From Acidobacteriota bacterium (lineage in GTDB: Bacteria; Acidobacteriota; Holophagae; Acanthopleuribacterales; Acanthopleuribacteraceae), in the NCBI GenBank assembly GCA_020439745.1, contig JAGQSC010000029.1:124001-188000 (forward strand): DNA of 64,000 nt, given 5' to 3'. This document shows, piece by piece, positions 25,802-32,754 of the stretch (position 1 is its first letter; the number at the start of each line of letters is the position of its first letter). The notes beneath the pieces were generated by a model. The model saw nothing but the letters and a program-made list of their open reading frames with translations, ran no database searches and had not been told where the DNA came from. The translations under genes and the position numbers were made by a program.

Positions 25802-26860
25802 ATGAAACAAACGAAAGCATATGCCGCAGCGAGTGCCAGTTCCCCTTTGAAACTCAACCACATCCAACGCCGGACGCTTACGTCTTCGGATGTAGCCATT
25901 GACGTGCTTTTTTGTGGGGTCTGCCATTCAGACTTACACACGGTTCGCGACGAATGGAGCAGCATCATGCCTACCACCTACCCCTGTGTGCCTGGCCATG
26001 AGATTGTGGGGAAGGTTGTTGGGGTGGGGTCGGAAGTCACGGCAGTAAAGGTGGGCGATACGGTCGGTGTCGGTTGCCTCGTGGATTCGGACCAGGCATG
26101 TCCCATGTGCCATGCCCATGTCGAACAGTTCTGTGGCCATGCTGTGTTTACCTACAACTCGCCGGACAAACATCTGGGCGGTGTGACCTATGGTGGCTAC
26201 TCCGAATACATGGTAGTGGATCATCGTTTTGTGTTGCGCGTACCTGACCATCTGGATCTAGCTGGTGCGGCCCCGCTTTTATGTGCGGGGATTACGACGT
26301 ATTCACCCATGCGACGATGGGGCAATCTGCAAGGAAAACGCGTAGGTGTCGTAGGCCTGGGTGGCCTGGGTCATATGGGTGTGAAATTTGCCCGCGCTTT
26401 TGGCGCGGATGTCACGGTGTTTACGACTTCATCGAGTAAGTTGGAAGACGCAATACGGTTGGGTGCTCATCATGTGGTGCTTTCAAGCGATGCTGATGCC
26501 ATGAAACAGCATGCATTCAGTTTTGATTTCGTTTTGGACACCATCTCAGCGGATCACGACCTGAACAGCTATATTCAGTTACTCATATTGGACGGCACCT
26601 TGACACTGGTAGGTGCGCCGGAAAATCCCATGCCCGTCTCGTCGTTTGGTCTGCTGTTTGGCCGCAAGAATGTAAATGGCTCATTGATCGGCGGCATCAA
26701 AGAGACCCAGGAGATGTTGGACTTCTGCGGCCAACACAATATCACTGCTGACGTGGAAGTGATCCCCATCCAAAAGATCAATGAAGCCTACGAACGACTG
26801 CTCAAATCCGACGTCAAATACCGCTTCTCCATCTACATGGCCTCCTTGCGCGAAAATTGA
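25802..26860 (+). CDS. Zinc-dependent alcohol dehydrogenase, CAD/YahK type
   Basis: A 352-residue medium-chain dehydrogenase that likely reduces aldehydes with NADPH. Catalytic zinc ligands are present in GVCHSDLH and PGHE, and the Rossmann motif GVVGLGGLGHMGVKFA is intact. The structural-zinc loop reads VDSDQACPMCHAHVEQFC: the first of the four usual cysteines appears replaced by aspartate, so that zinc site may be altered or lost. GAGGAGTGACCC precedes the ATG. It stands alone between the LRR gene and the convergent vapBC pair. Confidence 0.9.
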   Translation: MKQTKAYAAASASSPLKLNHIQRRTLTSSDVAIDVLFCGVCHSDLHTVRDEWSSIMPTTYPCVPGHEIVGKVVGVGSEVTAVKVGDTVGVGCLVDSDQACPMCHAHVEQFCGHAVFTYNSPDKHLGGVTYGGYSEYMVVDHRFVLRVPDHLDLAGAAPLLCAGITTYSPMRRWGNLQGKRVGVVGLGGLGHMGVKFARAFGADVTVFTTSSSKLEDAIRLGAHHVVLSSDADAMKQHAFSFDFVLDTISADHDLNSYIQLLILDGTLTLVGAPENPMPVSSFGLLFGRKNVNGSLIGGIKETQEMLDFCGQHNITADVEVIPIQKINEAYERLLKSDVKYRFSIYMASLREN

Positions 26861-26893
26861 TCCTTATTCTGATGGTGGCCAAATGCACCAGGT

Positions 26894-27325
26894 TCAATTC
26901 CTCAGGGGTCTACTCCAACGCAGGCCGGGAAAACGGCCATAGTCACCATCCGATGAAATCCATTCACATCCTGTTTCGATTGCGAGTGCCGCCAAGTATG
27001 CATCCGGGATCAAGTTTCCTTTAGCGGATGTTGTGCGACACAAGTTCGTGAAAATTTCCCAGTGACGGTCTCCAGGTGATAAAGAGACATAGTTTGGTCG
27101 GCCCCTCAAGTCTTCCACGAACGCCAGCGCCTTTTCCAATGGGCTGGGCGGATCAAAGACTTTTGGGTGTGTCACAATTCGGAGGAAGCCAGACAGCACC
27201 AAGTCTGCAATGGCAAAAGGCTCATCGCCATTTGCCAGCAATTCGAGCCAATCCAGAAACTCATGGTGCTGCGGAACATCTTCACGATGGGCGTACACCA
27301 AGACATTGACGTCAAGTAACCGCAT
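26894..27325 (-). CDS. vapC: PIN-domain toxin, VapC family
   Basis: A 143-residue PIN-domain ribonuclease. LLDVNVLVYAHRED gives the first catalytic aspartate, the middle has LIPDAYLAALA, and WISSDGDYGRF the late acidic residues. VapC toxins cleave tRNA or rRNA when free of their antitoxin. The start at 27325 overlaps the upstream vapB stop by 14 bases, the usual toxin-antitoxin coupling. It is convergent with the alcohol dehydrogenase gene and marks the left border of the accessory region. Confidence 0.9.
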   Translation of the reverse strand: MRLLDVNVLVYAHREDVPQHHEFLDWLELLANGDEPFAIADLVLSGFLRIVTHPKVFDPPSPLEKALAFVEDLRGRPNYVSLSPGDRHWEIFTNLCRTTSAKGNLIPDAYLAALAIETGCEWISSDGDYGRFPGLRWSRPLRN

Positions 27326-27560
27326 TGCCTTCCATCGCATCGATCAATGACGAGGTGTCGTCCAGGTCTATGCCCGGCAAAAGGCCCCGACCGCCTACGG
27401 TTGTCAACTTAGTAGGTGGGATTTGTTGTCGCTTCTTTTCTCGCGCCATAATGTCCCGCAGCGCCTCTTCAATGACTGCCGTAATCGTAATTTGTCGTTT
27501 GGCAGCATACCGCTTCACTTCAGTCATTAGGCTTTCATTCAATCGCACGGTCGTTCTCAT
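27312..27560 (-). CDS. vapB: Ribbon-helix-helix antitoxin, VapB family
   Basis: An 82-residue antitoxin. The N-terminal RTTVRLNESLMTEVKRYAAK and TITAVIEEALRDIM form a ribbon-helix-helix DNA-binding domain; the C-terminal half, with PTKLTTVGGRGLLPGIDLDD, should wrap the toxin. This linker-and-GGRG pattern is common in VapB proteins paired with this PIN subclass. It precedes vapC and presumably represses the operon through the repeats just upstream of its ATG. Confidence 0.88.
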   Translation of the reverse strand: MRTTVRLNESLMTEVKRYAAKRQITITAVIEEALRDIMAREKKRQQIPPTKLTTVGGRGLLPGIDLDDTSSLIDAMEGNAVT

Positions 27561-27596
27561 ATGTCAAAACATACTAGCTGTATGTCAATATGTCAA
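27561..27596. promoter_or_regulatory. vapBC operator candidates
   Basis: Directly upstream of the vapB start, ATGTCAA occurs three times (27561-27567, 27582-27588, 27590-27596) and ACATAC-TAGCT-GTATGT forms an inverted repeat at 27569-27585. Such short repeated half-sites are what a ribbon-helix-helix autorepressor binds. Confidence 0.55.
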
Positions 27597-27671
27597 TCGT
27601 CGGCACATGCATCAAAAGACAATCCGGCTAAGACGGCCTAAACATAGGAACAGGAAGACACAAGCGTCTTG

Positions 27672-28118
27672 CTAGCTTGTGCGAAGGTTTATCAATCCTC
27701 TGCCACTGAACTCTGCATTTGGTTTGGCAAATGAAAAAATCAGGCCCGATTCTGTGTGTATCTCGTCCATATCTGGATTGATTTCTGGCTGGCTAAGGGT
27801 GAATTCGCAACCGCAGCCTTTCAGGATGTCCTCGATTTCAGACAACTCCATGCCACCCTTAATCGGCCACGAGCCTAATGGAAATTGAGTTGTGCCAATA
27901 GCCTTGAGTCCATCTGTAAAATCAATTTGGACATAAAAAGCTCCTCCTGATTCGGCAAAGCCCACCTCGATGTCGCCAAATTTGAACAAAAAATCATTTT
28001 GCCAGCCATGATCTGTGGGTTGGCCCAACTTTGATTGGACTTCGGATCTGCCGACACCGATAATTTGCGATTTCCAAGGGTTTTCGTTGACGAATTGTGT
28101 GAAGGTCACTGTTTTCAC
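27672..28118 (-). CDS. Hypothetical protein, orphan of the accessory region
   Basis: A 148-residue soluble protein that I do not recognise. It is acidic, mixed alpha/beta, with GVGRSEVQSKLGQPTDHG near residue 22, a pattern seen in small proteins with a helix-turn glycine loop. The C-terminus is hydrophilic, with no signal peptide and no membrane segment. The start appears to be GTG 28118. Its size, composition and place downstream of a secretion spike operon would suit an immunity protein, but nothing in the sequence proves it. Confidence 0.55.
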   Translation of the reverse strand: MKTVTFTQFVNENPWKSQIIGVGRSEVQSKLGQPTDHGWQNDFLFKFGDIEVGFAESGGAFYVQIDFTDGLKAIGTTQFPLGSWPIKGGMELSEIEDILKGCGCEFTLSQPEINPDMDEIHTESGLIFSFAKPNAEFSGRGLINLRTS

Positions 28119-28206
28119 CCCGATCTCGCAAAACTGTCTTGCCTGCTAAGAGGAGAAGATACACATTTCATGGAGTTCGAATGGTTGGTCGTTGAAGGAC
28201 AGGACA

Positions 28207-28563
28207 CTATTCGGTGTCTACCGAAAAGTCGACTAAATCTATGCCGTACGAATCCGCGAAAGACTGGCATTCGAGTACCCTCTCGGCAAAAGCGTGTTCG
28301 CTGCGTGTAGTGTATTCTCGAGCCCAAAGAGCCATTTCTAAATCATTGAGGTCATGAAGACTTATATCCTCTGGCATGTCGTCCAATGGAACGATCTCAA
28401 CATCCAGAAAACCCAGACTTTGCAGTGGCTCAATTAAAGTCTCTGCTGATGAAACGGTTGCTCCTCGAAATGTAAATGCCCAAAAAAGTTCTGAATGAAT
28501 ATCAAAGTCTTTCGTTGCTTCCAGATAGAACTCAACGGCCTCTTTTCGCAGTCTATCAATCAT
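28207..28563 (-). CDS. Small protein resembling the RraB family
   Basis: A 118-residue acidic protein. A beta strand (ELFWAFTFRG) followed by a helix ending in LQSLGF, then EIVPLDD, and a late helix ending SYGIDLVDFSVD, recalls the ferredoxin-like RraB (ribonuclease E inhibitor) domain, but the match is by eye only. GGAGAG precedes the ATG. It lies between the DUF1643 gene and another orphan gene, all on the same strand downstream of the T6SS spike genes. An unknown or immunity function is equally possible. Confidence 0.5.
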   Translation of the reverse strand: MIDRLRKEAVEFYLEATKDFDIHSELFWAFTFRGATVSSAETLIEPLQSLGFLDVEIVPLDDMPEDISLHDLNDLEMALWAREYTTRSEHAFAERVLECQSFADSYGIDLVDFSVDTE

Positions 28564-28654
28564 GATGACTCTCCTTTCGTGAGACTAAGTGTTGGACAAT
28601 ATACAGAGCTTAAAGCCCACCTGTTCTCCATGCTTTTAAGTTTTCTATCATTCA

Positions 28655-29131
28655 TTAGGGGGCGCATGGACGAGGTTTTGTGGATTTGGGGAGGTAGAGC
28701 GGGTGTTTGGGCGCTCCCAGTTGGGTGGTACCCATGCATTGGGGCTGGTTGAGGAAGGCCAGGACTACGCGGTCGCGTCCCAGATGAAGGCCCTGGTTGC
28801 CCCAGGCGATGAGGGTGAGATCGCTGGCCTCGATTGCTTTTTTGATCCATGCGTCGTTTTCCGATCCGATGGGGTCGCTTGCCTGCCTCAAGTCGCTTGG
28901 ATAGGTGGCACAATAGGCAAACAGGTTGACCACCAGCAGGCGACCATATCCCCAATCGTCCGCGAATCCTATGATGCGTCGGATGGTGGGGTCGTTGGTG
29001 GTTTCGTCGGCCTGGGATGGGTTCAAACCAATGGCCACCATGGTTCGGTTGCCTTCAGAAATCTGCCGCCATAGGAGGTAGCGGTACTTGCGATCCTCAG
29101 AGAAAACGGCCCCGTTTGGGGTGTTCAGCAG
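28655..29131 (-). CDS. DUF1643 domain protein, start unclear
   Basis: Family features run continuously on the minus strand: GAVFSEDRKYRYLLWR at about 29065-29112, then VAIGLNPSQADETTNDPTIRR, GYGRLLVVNLFAYCAT and IAWGNQG. These identify DUF1643, a family of unknown function often found near mobile elements. The family N-terminus lies upstream of the only ATG (29041), and no ATG, GTG or TTG exists in frame between there and the upstream gene. CTG 29131 or 29128, five to eight bases past the upstream stop, are the nearest candidates. Either a non-standard start by coupling is used or the N-terminus is damaged. Confidence 0.7.
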   Translation of the reverse strand: MLNTPNGAVFSEDRKYRYLLWRQISEGNRTMVAIGLNPSQADETTNDPTIRRIIGFADDWGYGRLLVVNLFAYCATYPSDLRQASDPIGSENDAWIKKAIEASDLTLIAWGNQGLHLGRDRVVLAFLNQPQCMGTTQLGAPKHPLYLPKSTKPRPCAP

Positions 29132-29136
29132 GTCTG

Positions 29137-29685
29137 TTAGCGCTGCCAGGAAAGCGCCTCTTCCTTGTTGAGGGTCACTTGGAACCGTTCCCGCCAGATC
29201 AGGCCCTTCACGCCGTTCAATGAGCTGCGTTCTAGCATGGCATCGAAATCGGCGCGGCGAGCCTCAATCTCGTTGGGGTTACCGGTCATGCCCACCAGGC
29301 AGAGATCCGTCTGGTCCTGGAAATAACCCAGTTCCCGGTGCCACAGGTAGATATCGTCTTTACAAGTGATCAGGTCCAGCAGGAAACCAGGTTGCCCGGC
29401 CAGAGTGATGTGCCTGGTCTCCAAGACTGTGGCGAAGTCGAATGTGAATGTTTTGTCGTTACCGCGCCACTGGGCCCAGTTCACCATTTCCTGCGGCGTG
29501 TTCCTGAACTGTTGCCAGGTGGTTTCTGTTCGAATACCGGGGATTCGTTCATGGGTGATGATGGCGTTGTCCCCGGCGATATGGGTTTGCGAACGCCAGT
29601 GTTTGGCTACCGGGAACCGCGTCCACAAACCTCGATGAAAGCGCCAGCCGGCGGGAGCAGTAGTACGTCGAGCCATGTCAGTCAT
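29137..29685 (-). CDS. DcrB/DUF1795-like protein, possible T6SS adaptor
   Basis: A 182-residue soluble protein that resembles the N-terminal part of the larger upstream protein: an amphipathic beta-rich stretch (HRGLWTRFPVAKHWRSQTHI), then LAGQPGFLLDLITCK, and a helix and strand near the end. DUF1795/DcrB-type proteins (EagR) chaperone membrane-inserting T6SS effectors, so an adaptor role is plausible. ATG 29685 is chosen because GGAGG lies seven bases before it; it overlaps the upstream stop by eight bases. No toxin motif is visible. Confidence 0.5.
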   Translation of the reverse strand: MTDMARRTTAPAGWRFHRGLWTRFPVAKHWRSQTHIAGDNAIITHERIPGIRTETTWQQFRNTPQEMVNWAQWRGNDKTFTFDFATVLETRHITLAGQPGFLLDLITCKDDIYLWHRELGYFQDQTDLCLVGMTGNPNEIEARRADFDAMLERSSLNGVKGLIWRERFQVTLNKEEALSWQR

Positions 29686-31339
29686 GCAGTGCCTCCTTGG
29701 CGGCGACCGCCTTGGCAATCAGGGCCTCGTAAAGCGCCAGATGTTCGGGTTCATTGTCGTCCAAGGGGATGGCCATCTCCAGATGGAACATTTTGGATGT
29801 GCCTTTGAAGAAGCCCAAATCGGGTTTGATGAAGAAGGTGTACTTTCGCATTCGGGTGTGATCTTCAATGGTCATCTCGTGGATCAGCCGTTCCATTTCA
29901 AACTTGAGATCCTGCCCTTTTTCGCGGCTGATGAGGACCACTTGCAGACCTTCCTCGTCATTCAGACCCATCAACGCCTCGCAGTACTCATCGGTGACAC
30001 GACTGAGCTTGTAAGGGATCTTCTCCGGAAAAACGCCGGCAATCAACGTGCAATGGTTTTCAAGGTTATGGGCTTGTCCTGCGTGGGGGGCAATCCAGGG
30101 ATCAGCAAGTGTGTAGTCGAAGAGTCCGGCTTCCAGTACGGGGAAGGGTTCGATGTTCTCCGTTTTGCGTACACCCTGTAGGAGGTCAAGGGACTGTTGC
30201 AAAGTACCTGACTCCGTGTAGCAAATCACGACTTCCTGGTCGAAGATGGCCAGTGCCAGTTGGCTGGCACCTGAGGTCGACTCGAAACTTGCGGCGTAAA
30301 GCGCACTGGCGTCTCCCGACAGACAGTGGTCCTCCTGCACCGTGAGTCCCATGCGTTCCAGGGCAGCGACCCAACCACAAATAGCATGGTGGAACACGGG
30401 CCCATTCAGTTTCAGCAGTGAGAATACGTAACCTTGTTGCCCGTTGTGAATAGACGTGCTGCTTGTGGCCACGAATCCAGCTGGCACATCCATGTGAAAT
30501 CCCCAGTGTGCCAACGGGGGTCGGTCCGTGGCCTGGCGACTAGCCAGTCGGCTTTGCATTTCCGACCAGATGGCATTGAAGCTGTGCTCGTTGAGGTAGG
30601 GGAGCAAGGGAAACTGGTGTCGGTGATAGCGAAACAGGCGCAAGCCCTTGATCACTTCACGTCTCAAAATAGGAGACCCATCACAACCGCCAAAATCTGC
30701 TTCGGATTTGATGCTGGGGTCTGGCAGGTGCTCGGGGCGTGTGGGCGGTCTGGGTACCGGTTGTGCCAAGGGAGGCGGCCCGCCTTCGTGGGCGAACGAC
30801 CCTTGGGCAGGTCTTGGATCTTCGTTTGGAAACGCTTGAAAGGGACGGTCTGGATAGCCCGAGTCCTCGAGTCCATAAAGCTCTAGATTCTGAGCCGTGG
30901 GATCGACCCATTTGACGGGATCACTTAGGGCTGTCGCGTGCATCACGGCGTTTACCCTACCGCGCACGGCAGCCGCAGTGACGGTGTGCAGGGTGCGTCC
31001 GTCGCGTTCTTGCGAGAGATGCATGAAGCTGGTAGTGATCCCGTCGCGTTGGGTGACATCTTCGCGATGGGTCACAAAGTTTCCGGCCAACCCGGGTCCG
31101 ATGGTCGCATCTAGGCGGGCCAACGCCAGTGTGCCCACTAAATCCACATCGGTGGGGTCTTCAGCCTGTTTCAGTGCAGCTTGATAGTCTTCCTCGCTCA
31201 TCAGGGTTTCGCGTATGGAAACCATGCCCTGTTCGGGGGCAAGATCAAATTGGTGGACCACGGCAACCGGTTGACCGAACCCCTTGGGCAGAATGATGCG
31301 GAGCCCGTCGAAATCGTATTCGTACATGTTGTCTCCCAT
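29678..31339 (-). CDS. Large DcrB (DUF1795)-domain protein of the T6SS spike operon
   Basis: A 553-residue protein. Residues 1-150 look like a DcrB/EagR-type chaperone domain (YEYDFDGLRIILPKG, IRETLMSEEDYQAALKQ, LVGTLALARLDATIG, GITTSFMHLSQERDGR). A proline-rich linker (about 180-215) leads to a second region of about 330 residues, itself with two alpha/beta modules. No signal peptide or membrane helix is seen. EagR proteins bind the hydrophobic segments of PAAR-linked effectors; the upstream gene encodes exactly such a hydrophobic protein and overlaps this start by one base (TAATG). The second half is unassigned and could be an effector part. Confidence 0.6.
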   Translation of the reverse strand: MGDNMYEYDFDGLRIILPKGFGQPVAVVHQFDLAPEQGMVSIRETLMSEEDYQAALKQAEDPTDVDLVGTLALARLDATIGPGLAGNFVTHREDVTQRDGITTSFMHLSQERDGRTLHTVTAAAVRGRVNAVMHATALSDPVKWVDPTAQNLELYGLEDSGYPDRPFQAFPNEDPRPAQGSFAHEGGPPPLAQPVPRPPTRPEHLPDPSIKSEADFGGCDGSPILRREVIKGLRLFRYHRHQFPLLPYLNEHSFNAIWSEMQSRLASRQATDRPPLAHWGFHMDVPAGFVATSSTSIHNGQQGYVFSLLKLNGPVFHHAICGWVAALERMGLTVQEDHCLSGDASALYAASFESTSGASQLALAIFDQEVVICYTESGTLQQSLDLLQGVRKTENIEPFPVLEAGLFDYTLADPWIAPHAGQAHNLENHCTLIAGVFPEKIPYKLSRVTDEYCEALMGLNDEEGLQVVLISREKGQDLKFEMERLIHEMTIEDHTRMRKYTFFIKPDLGFFKGTSKMFHLEMAIPLDDNEPEHLALYEALIAKAVAAKEALHD

Positions 31340-32445
31340 TAGGGTCCTCCCGGTCCAGGTGCGCCTGGTCCCGGCCCAGCCGGGCCACCGCCTGAACTAC
31401 TGCCCGGTCCGGGCGCAGTACCGCCTCCACTCGAGGAGCCGCCTGCGTCACCGCCGGAACCGGATCCACCTGTGGACCCTGCGCTACCACCATCACCACC
31501 GGAGCCAGAACCACTTCCGCCGCTTCCAAGTCCGCCCGCATCGCCAGCACCGCCTAGGGTGAATCCGGAAGCGCCAGGTCGGCCCGGTGAAGGTATACTG
31601 CCCAGGCCACTACCCAAAACGCCCAAACCGAAGGCAACCGCCATATCGGATCCGACTCCGTCCATGAGTGCCGCACCGAACGATTTACTCCCGTCGTTGG
31701 GCCGCGCGAAGAAATCGACTGCGTTGTTGGCTACCTTGGTGACGCCGGCAACGACTGCCGCCTGAGCCCCGGTGACCAAAGCCTTGACCACAGCTTGGCG
31801 GAACAAACTCCCGCCAATCCGGCCGGCAAGTCTGCCTGCCAGATTGAGCTTCCCCAATCCGATACCGATAAAACTGCCGAGTACGTTGAAGGCAAGAGTG
31901 ATCATGTCCACGCCGTCGGGACCGCCAACCAACACGTTGTAAGCGTTGTTAATGGGACAGACCATGGCAGTGGGCAAATCAAAGCTGATGGCTGGACCGG
32001 TTTCATTGCACGCATTCGCTACGCTGGTTAAGCGAGCCTGGAGTCCGCCCGTGTTGAGGACGGTCATGGCTGCAATCACGATTTCCTGAAGATGGGATGG
32101 GCAGCCTTGAACCAATGTGGGTCCGTAAACCAAATGGAAGCCGATGTGAGGAATGCCGCCCATGAAGAGCAAGCCTTTCGTACCCGTCTTGGAGCTGGGC
32201 ACGAAATTGATCATAACTGTGGGTGCGCAACCCAACCCTATATGGGGGCTGTAGAGATAGGGAAATGGGCAAGGAACGGGTGGCGCGGTGCCGGGCCAGG
32301 GTATGACGTAATGCACATCCAGCCCTGCATGACCGGACCACTGCTTGGCTGCCGGAAAACCGGGTATGAAAAAGGAAATAAGGGTGCCGGGTGTGGGTGC
32401 CGCGATTCGCGGCGGACTAGCTGCAACTAAACTTTCAAGTCCCAT
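31339..32445 (-). CDS. PAAR-like hydrophobic protein with Gly/Ser/Pro-rich tail
   Basis: A 368-residue protein. The first 120 residues resemble PAAR-like (DUF4150-type) spike tips: PWPGTAPPVPCPFPY, CAPTVMINFVPSS and GIPHIGFHL. The middle (about 175-285) has long hydrophobic, glycine-rich helices (TLAFNVLGSFIGIGLGKL and QAAVVAGVTKVA) that could insert in membranes. The last 70 or so residues are almost only Gly, Ser, Pro, Ala and Asp. In prePAAR effectors such a hydrophobic region is shielded by an EagR chaperone, and a DcrB protein is encoded next. No toxin domain follows, so it may itself be a pore-former or a carrier. Confidence 0.5.
   Translation of the reverse strand: MGLESLVAASPPRIAAPTPGTLISFFIPGFPAAKQWSGHAGLDVHYVIPWPGTAPPVPCPFPYLYSPHIGLGCAPTVMINFVPSSKTGTKGLLFMGGIPHIGFHLVYGPTLVQGCPSHLQEIVIAAMTVLNTGGLQARLTSVANACNETGPAISFDLPTAMVCPINNAYNVLVGGPDGVDMITLAFNVLGSFIGIGLGKLNLAGRLAGRIGGSLFRQAVVKALVTGAQAAVVAGVTKVANNAVDFFARPNDGSKSFGAALMDGVGSDMAVAFGLGVLGSGLGSIPSPGRPGASGFTLGGAGDAGGLGSGGSGSGSGGDGGSAGSTGGSGSGGDAGGSSSGGGTAPGPGSSSGGGPAGPGPGAPGPGGP
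31342..31555 (-). repeat. Low-complexity Gly/Ser/Pro coding tract
   Basis: The 3' part of the PAAR-like gene encodes imperfect GSG, GSS and PGP repeats ending in PGAPGPGGP. The DNA is GC rich compared with the surroundings. Such tracts can expand or contract by slippage or recombination. Confidence 0.7.
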
Positions 32446-32452
32446 TGCGGCC

Positions 32453-32740
32453 TCAATTCAACATGATCGGATTGCCCTTGACCACGTTCAGATCGCGAGC
32501 TTCGGTGCTGACATTGATGCCTTCAATAAAAATATTGCCAGAGCGATCGATGATGATGCGGCTCTTGCCACATTCCAGCACAATGCGTTTCTTGGCCGCA
32601 AACACCAGCTCGTCGGGCGCGTCGTCTGGAACGGAATGTTCCTCAACGTCGCGTAAGTGGCGTGAATGCTCAGGTTGGACACTCCCGTCCAACCGAATGA
32701 CGATGGGCTGATCTTTGGCGATCACTTTAGTTTCGCTCAT
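32453..32740 (-). CDS. Small VgrG-tail-like beta protein
   Basis: A 95-residue protein. Its second half, ECGKSRIIIDRSGNIFIEG and then KGNPIMLN, has the alternating strand pattern of the VgrG C-terminal beta-helix, which ends the upstream gene with IKAGVVQLN. The first half is charged. It may extend or cap the VgrG spike, or mediate loading of the next protein. AGAAGGG precedes its ATG; it starts 14 bases after vgrG and ends eight bases before the PAAR-like gene, so all are co-transcribed. I know no firm family name for it. Confidence 0.55.
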   Translation of the reverse strand: MSETKVIAKDQPIVIRLDGSVQPEHSRHLRDVEEHSVPDDAPDELVFAAKKRIVLECGKSRIIIDRSGNIFIEGINVSTEARDLNVVKGNPIMLN

Positions 32741-32754
32741 GGTTTTTCCCTTCT

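Noticed and set aside
26873-26890. Terminator after the alcohol dehydrogenase gene (TGGTG/CACCA)
   Set aside because: Five-base stem, eight-base loop, no T-run.
26886-26905. tRNA T-loop-like GGTTCAATTCC
   Set aside because: The flanking bases cannot form a T-stem, and no acceptor, D or anticodon arm is present; it lies at the vapC 3' end.
28560-28955. 131-codon minus-strand frame overlapping the DUF1643 gene
   Set aside because: Different frame from the DUF1643 family motifs and no motif of its own.
31342-31555. Minisatellite or CRISPR-like repeat in the Gly/Ser tract
   Set aside because: Repeats are short, irregular and in frame with the protein; no spacer structure.
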